Assembly (NCBI GenBank): GCA_030998015.1 | Contig: JARWMV010000233.1 | Span: forward strand, 558,001-622,000 | Origin: Ceratorhiza oryzae-sativae | Taxonomy: Eukaryota > Basidiomycota > Agaricomycetes > Cantharellales > Ceratobasidiaceae | Length of the DNA stretch: 64,000 bases | Direction: 5' to 3' | Shown: positions 22,980-35,537 of the stretch, one piece after another | Layout of the letters: each line of letters starts with the position of its first letter | Numbering within the stretch: position 1 is the stretch's first letter | The notes under the pieces: model-generated | What the model saw: the letters and a program-made list of their open reading frames with translations, nothing else | Databases searched by the model: none | Told to the model about the DNA's origin: nothing | Translations under genes and position numbers: made by a program

Positions 22980-24345
22980 TCAAAAGCAGTTGTAATACAC
23001 TGGGTTAAATGCGTTCAGATTACCTCTTAGATTCAATATATTACACACCTCATAGTGGGCAAGAGCTGCCAAAACAACACAAATGTGAAAGAGTTGGTGC
23101 GATGCTCCAAAGTAATCGAAACGGCCGGGGTACCAGCGCTCTGGAATCCGGCTGGCGCTATACACACACGCCGCTGAGTAACCGTAGCCCAATAGGTTGT
23201 CTACTTACTATGACAATGCTCCTACAACGTAAAGCATACCACTTAACAGAAGCCACGCTAGCCCCATCTCATTTCGAAGACGTGCAAACCCGTACAGCCA
23301 TAGCGCGTGCGTAACAGGGACAATTGCAGTAAGCCCAAGCGCAAGAAATACGGCTGTACGTGCCCAGCGATAAGACGGTGTCGCGTAATGTGGGCTCAGT
23401 ACAATATATGCGGCGCCTATGAGCAACAGGTGAGTTGTAAGTGGAAAACGTTGGGATCAAATGAACACATGATAGCGTACCGAGACCAGCGATTGTGATT
23501 GCTCCAATGTACGAGGCTTGTAGATAAGGATCGCAATAAAATCCGTAATACACGCAAGGATAAAAGCTGCCCACTATGAGAACTGCGGTGCGATTCTCAT
23601 TCGAAATGTAGCACAACACAATCCTAGCCAAGTTTTTACCCACCAACAATCCCTGTATAATCCAACATATGACATCGGTTCGAGATCTATAGCCTCTGTA
23701 TTAGACCTACAACTTCCACTACAAATAGTCAAAAAGGGGCCAGGAAAGCGCACCGAAGGTGAATGGCAATTGGCTGTGTGAAACAGCGCACTGGCACCTA
23801 GACAGAACACCGCTGCAGCCAAGAAAACACCAAAACCAGCAGGATCATGCCAGGTTACACTTGCATGGCTTGATGGAGAATGCCATGTCCTAAGAAGTAG
23901 GTATACAAAGATGGCTGCTCCAAATAAGTGGCTCTGGATGTTGACTAAAATTAGGCGCATTCCGATATATCACCCATGTTGGGTCAACGTCGGTACGGCT
24001 GTCAGCGGACTACTGGGAAACATAGCCTATAGGGACCCACCGGTTTCGTTGTGAAGATCTATCAGTTTGGGTCCACGGTTCGAGTAAGTTACCGAGAAGC
24101 GGTTCACTCAATAAGCATGACGCACATCCAAAGACCGAACGGGTGCAGCCGAGCCACGAGTACTGAGGTCTATACCCTCAAGTCAGTAACTCATTCCAGC
24201 ACAATGTAGGGTCAACCTACCTTCGATAGCCAGTTCTGATGAACGCGTTATCCTGCAGCCATTTGGGAAGCTCCTCGTAATTCAACAAACTTGCTGGCTG
24301 GGAACCATTTGCTGGCACTGTAGGGGCGTCGTGAATGGCTTTCAT
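22980..24345 (-). CDS. PAQR/haemolysin-III family membrane protein (Izh-like)
   Basis: Seven-helix protein of the adiponectin receptor/Izh family. In yeast these affect zinc and lipid homeostasis and probably act as hydrolases. The N-terminus MKAIHDAPTVPA leads to LLNYEELPKWLQDNAFI. Several short exons spell SVFGYLHNETVNIQSHLFG (the family signature HNETVNIxSHLxG) and helix 2-3 (FLAAAVFCLGASALFHTANC). Then come HMLDYTGIVVLIVGSFYPCV with YYGFYC, and finally RWYPGRFDYFGASHQLFHIC with an SHQ-FH zinc-ligand pattern. The catalytic/zinc residues S, D and the two C-terminal His are all present. Many introns, all GT-AG. Another membrane protein gene, encoding a TLC protein, lies 176 bp upstream on the same strand. 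Confidence 0.9.
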
Positions 24346-24520
24346 GGTGGTTGGGGAAAAGAAAATCGCCCCCGCTTAGTCAGTCTAAGGGTCAACGGGG
24401 GGGCAAAGAGAGGTTGATCCTCGCAACGTGGCTTGCATGTAAGGCTGGCAGTTGGCAATGTATCATTACATTTGTGCGTGCTGATCCACAAAACTAAGAC
24501 ATTACTACAGCTCTAAGTAC

Positions 24521-25869
24521 TCAGTCTGCTCTGGATTTATTGTAAGAGCCATCAGGCTTCGTTTGCCTTACAGGAGTCTTAGGTTTGTGAAACCGTTTGC
24601 GGAGAGCAGCGATCATTTTAGTGAACCTATCAAGCGTGCCTCAACATATGGAAAGTGTGCGGATGATCGGAACACACCAGAACAGATTGAGCACATTCAA
24701 GGCGAGATTCCCCCCTCCATAGGTAAGTGTCAAACCTACCGGAATCTTACCTCGAACTTCTAGCAATGTGCGGAAGAAATCCAAAGACTGAGAGAGAGCA
24801 AATAGTCAGGACGCATCAAACAGGCAATTGAAATGCCGATATACCATATAGATGCCGTAGCACACGCGTACGGCAAAAAAGAGCCCAAGAAGGATGAACC
24901 CGTTGATTGCCTGAAGAAGACCGCCTGTCATTTGCAACTTATCAAGATACCTAGTTGAAAGCCGGTTAACCATGGATCGTACGCCAGCATTTGACTCAGA
25001 CTGACCACTTGTCACCGATAAATTGGGTTAGTGAGCTTCAACTTGAACACCTCCTGTCTAATTAACGGCAACTCACATGTACTGCACGCAAACAAGAATA
25101 AGCAACGATCGACAACCGCACGCCACAGTTATCTTCAAGACTTACTATTCAAAAACGGCGTTGAGAGTTCCCATACAAGGGCGCTTGGGCCGTAGAACGC
25201 CATGAAAGGACGCTAGGTCCGATCGATGGACTGCATGAGCACTGACTTTAATATCCTAAAATAGTGCCGGCTCACGTAGCTCAGCCCAAATATAAGTGCA
25301 CATGAGAGACCTACAGCGCCCACGTGAGCGCAAAATAAAAATAGCATGGAATTTTAGCACTCACCATGGATGACGAACCCAACTTCGACTTGAGCTAGAA
25401 CAGATTCTATGGTATCCCAGACAAAGCTAGCGATTAATCGCAATCAGGACACATCGTTTCCATACATTTTCAGAGCTTACTAGCTGTAACAAGTCACATA
25501 AATTGACTTATTGAACCGATTGCCCAAATTTACTCACCCAACCGCTATACCATGCAGGCGGCCCATACTTTCCTCCCATCCAAACGCTTTCTCTGCCCTT
25601 GAGACAGTAGGTAGAATGAATAGCCTATGTAGTGCCATAGGGCCGATTATCACAGCGTGCGCCATGCTGACTGCATGCACATTCCAGCTGTGTTTAGCTC
25701 TTTTGGATAGCAGAGGATACGTCATTGGTGCGATGACAGGGCTGAGAAGTGCGGATGATACATAGACTAGTGTAAATGCTGCGAAGGAATAAACAATTGT
25801 TCCGAAATGTGCTGATAGGTGTGGTAAGCCGAGCTGCTTCCCCAAAATTATGCCAAGGTCGTCCATCAT
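24521..25869 (-). CDS. TLC-domain (TRAM/LAG1/CLN8) membrane protein
   Basis: Multi-pass ER-type membrane protein of the TLC superfamily, near TMEM56/FAM57-like members rather than true ceramide synthases. It starts MMDDLGIILGKQLGLPHLSA. It has several hydrophobic helices (TIVYSFAAFTLVYVSSALLS, SMAHAVIIGPMALHRLF), YFVWDTIESVLAQVEVGFVIHG, and FMAFYGPSALVWELSTPFLN followed by WFLDK. Its late helices come from short exons that spell GIYMSLDFFRTLLEVR and GGNLALNVLNLFWFTKMI. The tail is basic (ALRKRFHKPKTPVRQTKP) and stops at 24521. Joins in the last third are inferred from phase. Its substrate is unknown. The divergent VPS54 start is 486 bp away. Confidence 0.83.
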
Positions 25870-26355
25870 AGCCTTTTTTTAGTTCGGCAAAGGCCCACGA
25901 ATAAATCCAAACGAAATACGCGAGTATTTGTAAAGGAATTAGATCGAGCCAGGAGTTTAAGCGGTTGAGCTGTAGTCTATAACCATCAAGTACGACGTGG
26001 TAGACTTCCCCAACCGTGGGTTGAAACTAGTCTCTTTTTAGCTACCTCTGGTCACATGACCATACGCTGGTGCGTGTCTGGCAAAGCCGCCCTCAACTCC
26101 GATTGGTGTAAGCAATCTGTTATGCTTTCTCAGTCACGACCGCATTCTAATTATGTTCTGTATCCGCTCCAAGCTTTGCGATATTCCACACAAGAGCTAA
26201 TTGCGTCCTGGATTACAGAATCTGGCTAACTAGTGGCTGTCTACGTTAACCTAGCTCATCTGCAAAGCGCACATACCGTGCTCGACGCCTTGGAGTTCTT
26301 GAACACTTGTGATAAATTTACACATATACTGTCTGTGGGTTTCGCTAGGCTCTGA

Positions 26356-29300
26356 ATGGCCGAATCTGTAGCCGCAAGCTCTCAAGATGACTCTAGACCA
26401 ACCACCCCGGCGCCTCGTGAAGTTAACAGAGCCCCAGCCTATCACTTTCAGTGGGATTTGGATTCCCGTCGAAAAGGTCCCGGTAGTGTCGTATCTGAGA
26501 CAACTGAGAGCCGAACTGGAGCTCTGGACACGCCCAGTCAACGAACAGAAGCATTCTTCGAAAACGTAACCTCTGGATCAGCAACCCCTTCTTTCCCAAC
26601 TTCGTGGAGTGCGAGTACTCAAGGATTTAATGGTAAGCACACAAAAAAAACAGTAATTTGTCTTTTAATTCATCCTCAAATAGCAATATCTACGGTTTTA
26701 AACAACCCGAGGACAAAACCAAACCCCCTGAAAGCCTCTAAAGCCCCACAACCGCCAGTTCATTCTCCTGAGCTAAAACGGATTCGTCGCAAGGATTTTG
26801 ATCCTTACCTCAAAACTATTGGGCCAGCCTGGCAGAAGTTCGAGATAGCTCGTAAGGAAGTGCTCGATCCTGGGGCGGCGTTCGGGGCCTCGGCTCCTAC
26901 CCTTGCACCTGGCACTGAAGATCATGATCAACCACGCCTTTCCAATCCTACGTCGCCTGATCCTAGTAGCTCGTTCAATGCGCAGCGGCCCGTCCTCGCT
27001 CCCTTATCCTCAGTACCAGCAGTCTACTTCGATCCTTCGTTCGATCTTAGCCACCCACGCATGTTTGCTACTGTCACGGAACAAGACACTGGAGGAATTC
27101 AGCAACGTGCTTCTTCGTCACCAATGGAGATCGCATTGAACCACATACTGCAAGAAAAGATGTCCCATTATATGGACGTTGTAGAGCAACATCTTGTTCG
27201 GGAAATAGCTATTAGAAGTGCCCCATTTTTCGCTGCACTGTCGAATTTACAGGACCTGCAGACGGAAGGTGCCGCCTGTTTGTCACGAATTGCTCGACTC
27301 AAAGCCCAACTTCGCGAGGTTGACAACTGCCAGGTTCGGCGTGGTCTCCGGGTTATTCACCTCCAGAACAAACGCGATAATCTGGTGCATCTGCGAAAGG
27401 CGGTCAAGAATATACGCGAGGTGGCAGAGATGAGCACGATGGCAAAACATCTTGACGACGAAGGGGATCACTTTGCGGCTCTGGGACTAACAGAAAGCAT
27501 AGAAGCGCTCCTCCAACGTCAGGGCGAAATCGAACATCCCCCCGCCGACTCTCCATCAATATCTTCGCGCTACCCACCGCACCTTGTCACTCAAACAAAT
27601 GAGAATTCATTCACACTCTCTACAGTGATCGAATCCCCAGACGCGCCGACTGACGCCTTCCCTATTAACACAACTCAACCAAACCCTCCACGCGATTCCA
27701 TCCCAATGTCTTCCGAGGCACCCGTTGAGTTGACGTCTTTGGCCTCATTGTCCGAGCTACCTGTTAAGCTTTCCGAGCTGAAGCTCAAAATATCTTCTGC
27801 TCTACAAAAAGACCTACTCGCCCTCCTTATGGAAGATCTTGTTGCCAAACCGCAGTGCTGGAATCCGATGCATCAGCCGACGCCCCAAACAGCATACTCC
27901 GGCCAGAGGCTTGGACAGCTCAACTACGAGTTTTGCTAGACGGTCTACTTAGGACAGGTGGTATTGAACGAGCATTAAACAGTTACAAGGACGTTGCTCT
28001 AGCACAAATCCGAATGCTATTCCAAGCGCATCGGGTTCCCAGTGGCGATGGCTTAATACATGCATCAGAGACCAATGGCGATGATAATGTTGAATTCGTC
28101 AAGAGCCTGAACCACGATGAATTTATGCGTCTCCTGCGTAGCCTATACAAGACTCTCCTCAAAAGTATTCAAACAACGCAAGAACATGGCACGTTGATCC
28201 AGAAAGATATTCAAGATATTCACGAGTAAGACTTCAATTCTTCAACAGCTGACTCGCCTTATTTTATTTTTCTTAGACAAAATCCAAAACGCCCATCCAT
28301 GCTTGATATATCAGAAGAGTGCTCCGCCACTATCTTTGCAGTCGCAGAACTATCCAGCAGCTGTGCTGCCAAGCTCCTCAGCGCACGTTCGGAACAGCAT
28401 GTTGCTTTGCCTTGGCCGTCGTTCCTTGATCTTTACAATGAAACCTCAACGTTCAATGTCAACTCAGAGATATTATGTCGAACTATGATTATCGCGTTGC
28501 GTGGCGTGGCAAACTCGCAGGTACAGTTGGTTCGAATTACAATTTGAACGCGGCGATAACGCTATGTAAAAGGCCAAGGCTTATTTGTCGGCATTTCATG
28601 CCCAAAGAATATCCGAGTCGGCGAAACTCGTGGAGGAGGAAACATGGACTGCCGTCGACGTTCCCCCAAAGGCTCAACGCTTGGTACTTGCCCTTATAGA
28701 GGCGGCTGTGAGCAATCCCCCGGAAATACTAGTTCAACCACCAACGCCTATTGCTTCAAACGGGGAGGAACCGCAATCTGGACCGTCACCTAAGTATGTT
28801 ACAATAGAAGACCAACAATACCATGTTGTGGGTGCGACACTGCAGGCCATTCGGTTGCTTGTTGACTACCTGAGCATAATCGCAAACCTGCCGCTGTTGA
28901 CTATCGACGTGATGCCCAAAGATCATCGAATTTCTGAAGGTGCGTGGCGCGCCCCGTTCTTGTTTGACAAACTTTCTACTAACCTTACAAGGCTTTCAAT
29001 TCGAGAACTTGTCAAGTCGTGTTAGGCGCTGGTGCTCTCCGATCGGCAGGCCTGAAGAATATTACCGCTAGACATCTCGGTAGGTATCACTTCTCAACAA
29101 AGTGGCTACTCAGACCTCAATCCCCGTAGCCTTGGCTTCACAATCCTTGACTGTGATGATCACTCTTATTCCGTATGTTCGGGAAACATTCAGGCGTCAT
29201 TTGAGTCCAAAACAAGCCGTGATGCTCATTGAATTTGACAAACTAAAGAGGGTTTGCCATATGGATTTAAACGCAAAGCATAGCTATTGTTGACGCGCTT

Positions 29301-30370
29301 TCAAACTCAGGACTTTCAAGAACATCAGAATGAGATTTACGCCAAGTTAATCTCTATCATGGGTGATCGACTGGCTGTTCACTGCAAGTCACTACAGGCA
29401 AGTTGTTCAAAACACAGACTATATATATATTCTTAGTCGATTGGTTGTTCAAAGGAAATTGACTGGGCGGCACCGAGCTCGAGACCCCCGCCAAACAGCT
29501 ATATGGAAGTGTTGGTGAAAGAGACTGCAACACTTCACAAAGTTCTTACTCGCTATCTGTCAGCCCACGCTTCTGAGGTTAGTCTTATCGAATTCAACCC
29601 CAAAGCCATTTCTTAGCCCTCGCGACTAGCTTATTATGAGTCAAGTATTCGCCGCGATCAACCACCGACTTTCCGAAGAGTATACCAAGATCGACCTTCC
29701 AACCCAAACAGCCAAGGACAGGTGAATATCCAGTGTGTCCACGACAATCTCACTCATCCAATAACCGTGCTTAACCTGGCACAGGCTTCTTGAAGATGCA
29801 AAATACTTGCATGCGCGGCTTTCGGCACTCCCAGGCGTGGGCGGATTGAGCTCTATGCTTGAGACCGTTGTGCTAGATAAACGTCTAGTAACGCATGCAC
29901 CGGCTGAACCGATCCAGCTCCCTTCCCAAGTAGCACCACCCCCGCCTTCTAAGCCTGCCCGTCGCACGCTGTCCAGCATATTTGGAAAAGAAAGCAAGAA
30001 GACGCCGGCCCCTCCACCTGTGTCGGAGAAAGTAGAGGTTCCCGACACACCTTCGATAGTGGCAGAAGAAACGACCAACGCATCGGTACCCCTACCTCCG
30101 ACGACAAATGAGGTGGATGCTGGCATCTCGCACAATGATGCCAATTCAGTTCCCGAGGAACTCCCTCAACATGGTACTGCAGGAGAATCCCCAGCAGCGC
30201 CAATTGAGGCGATGCGTTCAGAAGAAACTGCTATGTCCAACGGCACGGAATCTAGGGACGCTATCACCACTCCTGGCGAGAGCATATCCGCTGATTTGGC
30301 CGCACGATCCCATCCCAACTCGCCAGCGGGCAGAGATCACCAACTGGCTGTCGATGACACCATTGCATAG
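26356..30370 (+). CDS. VPS54: GARP complex subunit Vps54
   Basis: Tethering subunit for endosome-to-Golgi vesicles, with Vps51-53. The N-terminus is Ser/Thr-rich. After the first intron it reads ISTVLNNPRTKPNPLK and LKRIRRKDFDPYLKTIGPAW, the family's entry motif. The centre is helical coiled coil (IRSAPFFAALSNLQDLQTEG, LKAQLREVDNCQVRRGL). The C-terminal Vps54 domain has FNSRTCQVVLGAGALRSAGL, NITARHLALASQSLTVM and IEFDKLKRDFQEHQNEIYAK, then a Pro/Ser-rich tail. Two frame breaks: AAA at 27847-27849 needs one more A (…EDLVAK into TAVLESDASAD), and AAA at 28918-28920 needs one fewer (MPKIIEFLKAFNS). With both, the exon phases fit. The start is an ATG preceded by an in-frame stop (tga ATG). Confidence 0.93.
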
Positions 30371-33300
30371 ATTTCAACCCTCGTCCCTCAAAACCCAGTT
30401 CTTCTGCCAATTAGATTTCCAATGACATATTACCTTGACAAATGTGTAGCTCCTGGGAAGTTCGTGGCACATATTTATTCTTTTGCGGTGTTATCCAAGA
30501 CTCAGTTGCTGGATAACCACCGGCAACGGGATCTAAAGCCGGTTGCTGTGCTATGGTCAAAAACGAACTGTGTGGAATTTCCCATCAAGGGGCGCCATCG
30601 AATGTTTGAGTGGCTGCTTTCCTGCATGCCACTCGGCGAACTTGTTAGATAGACTTCTGCTTTTGTGGGGTGTATTCCTCCGCTTACTACAGCACGCAAC
30701 GAGGCACGCAGGATCGGGTCCCTGGATCGACATTGGATCCTAAATCGTCTAAATAGTTTAATCCAAAGGGAGCGATTGTGAAAATCCACCACTAATGCGG
30801 CCAAATTGGCAGAAATTGTTAGCAGTATAAGGTGGCCACAGATAACTGTTTGTGATTCCAATGCTGTAGGGAGATGCTCGGGCAAAAGATCTAGCCTGCT
30901 TCTATTCAATCTAAGGATAGACCTAGTTTTATCCGCGAGAAGACAGAGATTCGCATTCCCTTTGACTCCACCTGCCGCGCTGCCTGTGTTTGCTTTCTGG
31001 TGACCGGTTTCAACGAGTCATCTCAAATTTGCTATGATTGGCACGGCCCGCTTGTCTAGGCGCATACATTTCAGCTAGTCACCGAAACGACAATTGCTGG
31101 AACCAGCAATTCACAACAAGCTATGGTATGGACAAAAACGTAATAGTTACCAATATCGTGGCCAAATCAGACCATAGATGACAGACCTCGAGGTCTAGCG
31201 AGATGTTCAAACAGGTGAGGGTATCGATGCTGTCCTGCCAAACTCCTGACCATCATCTACTTTCTACGTAAACCCTAGTTGAGCGTGGTTATGCGTTGGA
31301 TCAGCGGCCTAGCAGCTTGCACTTCCGAGTCTAGGGTCATTCCTCCAGTTTATTTGGGCGACCGCGCGAGGACGGCAAACTTGTAAAGCCAGGCATACTT
31401 CAGGGATATTAACACGTTTGATAGAAGATTAAGCGTGCGTTCACGGAGCAGCAAGTTCGGATAAATAATTTAGGACTCAAGGGAATGATTGTCGATAGCT
31501 TCCCACAGGGTGGGACTGATAGAACATCATCGGGCGGGGACCTCATCAAGTGCTTTCAAGCGTTCACCGTTTGACAACGTCGTTATGACAAACCATTATG
31601 TGGCAGGGCATTCACATAGGTTAACCACCGGATGTTTTCATTTCGCAAGAATCTCGATCCCACCAGGCTAAACCAAGGTTCCGATTACAGCACCCTTTCA
31701 TGCCCCTTGTAGACCCAAACGACAAGTACAACAGCATGTGATATCAGAAAGGGATAAACGAGAGGGACAGACGACAAATTTGGAAACAAATTTACACGCC
31801 CTGTGGCCGCGCTATGGGTCAACTTTATTTGTAACTGATCATCATCTAATGATGGGTGAAGCTGATGGTCGTTTCCCCACTTGTCGGACAGATAGCCAAA
31901 AATTCTATCAGGGTGTACATAAGCATCAAGATATGGACGAACATAAAAATAGCAGCGGATAGCCACGAGCGCCCTCCAGGGACCTCGCGAATCGCAGAGC
32001 AGCGACAATTTTCCACCACCATAAGGTTGATAATGGAGGGGCTGTAACATCACCAAACACCCAACCCTTCAGGCTTGCCTATATGCGCGGAGGACGGCGT
32101 TCCATTTCAGTGAGGAGGCTGGGTGTTCCAATAGTAGTAATACTCCCAGCTCCGGCGCTCAGGTTTCCGACTAGTCGAACCGGCGCAATCCACGGCAAGC
32201 CCGAGTATCAACGTAATTGATTGGTGATTAGAGAGTACCAACTACAGTGAAATAGTGAATCCATGGTGTTCCTTGGTGAGTGCTCCACGAAACCCTAATT
32301 CTCGCTCACTCTCCGCCGATGCCCAAGTTCTGTTGGACATTGAGGCCACTGGGGCCTCAGATAACTAGTTATCGGAGTCTTATTCATTTGAAGGCATCTA
32401 CTGCGGGGCGTTGTACCCAGTAGAATGCTGACTCACCTAAAAGGAAAAGAAGTCCGGCGTGACCGTGGTATAAGATGAGCTAATGCAATCGACAAGGCGT
32501 GTGTATCGATCTCGGGCTTATTGAATGGGCGTTTTTTAACCAGATTCATACACTTGAATTGTTGCTTATGCGGTTGATGATGCTACAGGGGCATAGGGGG
32601 CTGAAATTCGGTGGAACGTCGGTTTTCCCAACTCCCCGTACCCCTCTGCCTCTATCCGCAGCTCTTATCTGTGACTCTGACATGTAGCTCTGTGGTTGGC
32701 TTGCCATCGTACTCCATTATCACGCTGTGACCACAGTTGCGCCTCACCTCAGCGGTGTTACCTACATCAACGACAGCTGTTGCCGTCTTGAAATGAAGTT
32801 CAGAACTCGAGAATGCTCTCATGGTTACTGCGCCTATTCAAACGGAATGGCATTCAACCTGGCTCCTTTACTTTTTGAATACCGGAACTCGTTGCCAGTT
32901 ATGCTTTTGTAAGCCGACTATAACCAAATAGCCAACGAACAAGCCGAATGACAAAGAATTCACACACGCCAATAATGGCCCGGCTTAGTCCAATAAATAA
33001 CTCGGTGCGGCGGCCGTTGAGCTCTGCGATCGCCGCCCTGTTCCGCGATGACGCACCCTCGATGTGTATCAACTCGATTAGGGACAGGCCCCGGCGTGAG
33101 TTGAGCGGAATTGAGCAATCCGAACGGAACGGCAGCCTCAAAACGCTGGAGCCGCGTGGCCCAAGGCCTCCCACTCGAGCGTCTTGCCAGGGGGGGAGCG
33201 TGAGACTGAATAGATTGATGTTGGACTAGATGCTCGAGTGGATCATGTGAGGCCGCCGGTTGACATCTATGATCTGCTTCGCAAGCTTAACGCGTACACA

Positions 33301-35537
33301 TGATTCCCCGGAGACGTCATATTCGCCATATCCCATATCCAGTAAACGTCATAGCTGCTCCTATACAGTATGTCGCCAGCTTGGGACCCGTGACGACGGA
33401 CGTTTGCAGGCCCCAACCGAGTCCCATGACACTTTGTTTGCTGCTTTTTTCTTTTACGTTGCGGGATTTTTTCCTACTTCGGAGGAACGGAGTCCAGACC
33501 TCCTATTCGTAGAATACATATATGTGACAGAACGTGACGGTCACATCAGGCTGTGCAGGGCACGTGCGTACTTTCGACCGAATTGGGGTCGCCGCTCCCC
33601 CAGCAGATCATGCAACAGCGGTTGAAGTTCCTGTACGTACGTACATGATGATATCAAACGTTTGATCTTTTTTTTTTTTATCGTTGGAGCAGCGCTTTGG
33701 TGTCTCACGCTTTGTTGGTATGCTAAAAGACGGAACGAAACAAGCACGTGATTGGCAAAAGCATAGACACCTTCTCGCGCAAAACTCCTTTGCCGAAGGG
33801 AAAAAAAAACGGCCTGAAGTTACGGGGATCAAAACATGGAAATTTTCTTGAGGCATTTGTACGCGTTATGCAAGACGGCGGCATGGCGTGTGGCTCATTG
33901 TTTTACGCATCTGAACTGCGGTGAACGTGCGATGAATGAAAAAATTAGGGTGTTGCAAAGTTGCGCCGTGACCCATGACCACCCAGGAACCTATTCTAAC
34001 GTCTAAGATGAATGCATCGCAGGCACAGAATGGCAATATTTACATAAAGTTGCGCTCCCCGTTCAGCCTAGAAACATCGGGCCTTGACTTCCGCAGAAGT
34101 CGCGGCCTGGCCGAATCGACACTAGCTCGCATGGGGCAGTATGTAGGGGAGGCGGTTAAAGCACATGGGACAACGCGAAAAAGATTCTGGGCAAATGACG
34201 CTGGTATGATCGGTTGTGGTAGTGCTGGGCGCTCGGCTCGGTTCGGCGCGGTCGTGAAACGTGGCCGTGCGTGTATGCGCATGGGCGTCATTTATGCTGG
34301 CCCCAGATTGGGCCGATGAACGATCACGTGACCACTCGTTTGCCATTCCTTGGCCTCGATGATGCAAGCGGATGGCGCGAGGTGGGTTGATATTGTATGC
34401 TAGTGTCGTGCCCAAGGGCTGTCCGGAAAGTCTGGAAGTTTCGAGAGGGCGTGTGAGTCAACTCCGACGACTGGTTTGTGCGACAAGATATGACTGGGCT
34501 GACGACTGTGCTCGTGAAACCGGTGCGTCGAGTGTATGCGGTGAATGGCATGCCGCACCGGTTGTGTGACCGCAGGGGTGTGTTCGAAGAAGGGGCGACG
34601 GGCGAGCAAATTTGCCGCACGGTTCCCGAACATAGTGCCCAATGCCGCTCAGCGCCCACCGCACGGGCAACGATCCATCAGATGAACGTGGGCCGGCGGT
34701 CACACACAGCGCAAGTGGCAAGCCGGCCTGTGATGGCCATCCGGCGTCCATTTGGGCGACAATGGCGGTCGGCACGGCACAAACACGCGGGGTGTATGCG
34801 CAAAGTGAGACACTTTGACGTTGGTTTGTGTCTGGCCGGATGGCGACACATGGCGAACAACGCAGGGATATATGATATGCGGTGGCACAATTGCGAACGA
34901 AATTTGCCAAATGACAAGTTTGTGCGTGTTGACATGTGACACGAGTCACAGCGCAATAACCTTTCTCAGTCTCGCACAGTACGAGACCGAGTCAGGAAGC
35001 GTTACCCCGCATCCCTGAGTGTTTAACTGGTTATAAGGCCCTCGAATTTCTCTGTCCTCGTATCGTTTCGCCCTCGCTCCAGCAGCTCCGCGACGCGCCC
35101 GTAAATCAGACGACAGCGCCTAACCCTCTCGGCCGACTGTCCCACACCACCGCACCAACAGCGAGCACCCACCCGCCGCGCCATCTGCCGAGACCGAGAC
35201 CGAGACCAAGACCAACAGCGATCTCCACCCGCCGCTCGACACATCCCGGACTGTTTGCCCAGTGAGTATCCACCCAACAAGCGCGACACGGCCTCGACAC
35301 CCGTCCCAGCCCGGGCTCGTATGCTGACGCGCTCTCTTAGCTCAGACCATCACACCTTGCCTGTCAATTTTTTTGCGAGCTCCGCACACTCTCAGGCTCT
35401 CGTCACAGCCTCGGATTGTCTTATAACACCAGCGTTGAGCGCCAGACAGCATCCACCGTCCTTCGCGCATCTGTTTTGTCGCGGGGACCTCACCAGCAAC
35501 GCCCGTCGAGCGCCAATCTACGACCGTCTGCTCCACC
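30371..35537. other. 5.2-kb gene desert
   Basis: I find no gene with a recognisable domain or a consistent exon chain on either strand. Open frames here are short, often lack ATG and look random. From about 35.0 kb the sequence turns C-rich and is probably the promoter and 5' leader of the gene at 35538. A perfect palindrome lies at 31092-31111. No terminal repeats or transposase motifs were seen by eye. Confidence 0.55.
31092..31111. repeat. 20-bp perfect inverted repeat
   Basis: The arms aattgctgg and ccagcaatt flank a two-base AA centre. It lies in the gene desert, far from any gene start. It could be a protein-binding palindrome or chance. Confidence 0.6.

Noticed and set aside
31685..32056. 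123-codon minus-strand frame in the gene desert
   Set aside because: Begins with a non-ATG codon, about the length expected by chance over 5 kb in six frames, and no recognisable domain.
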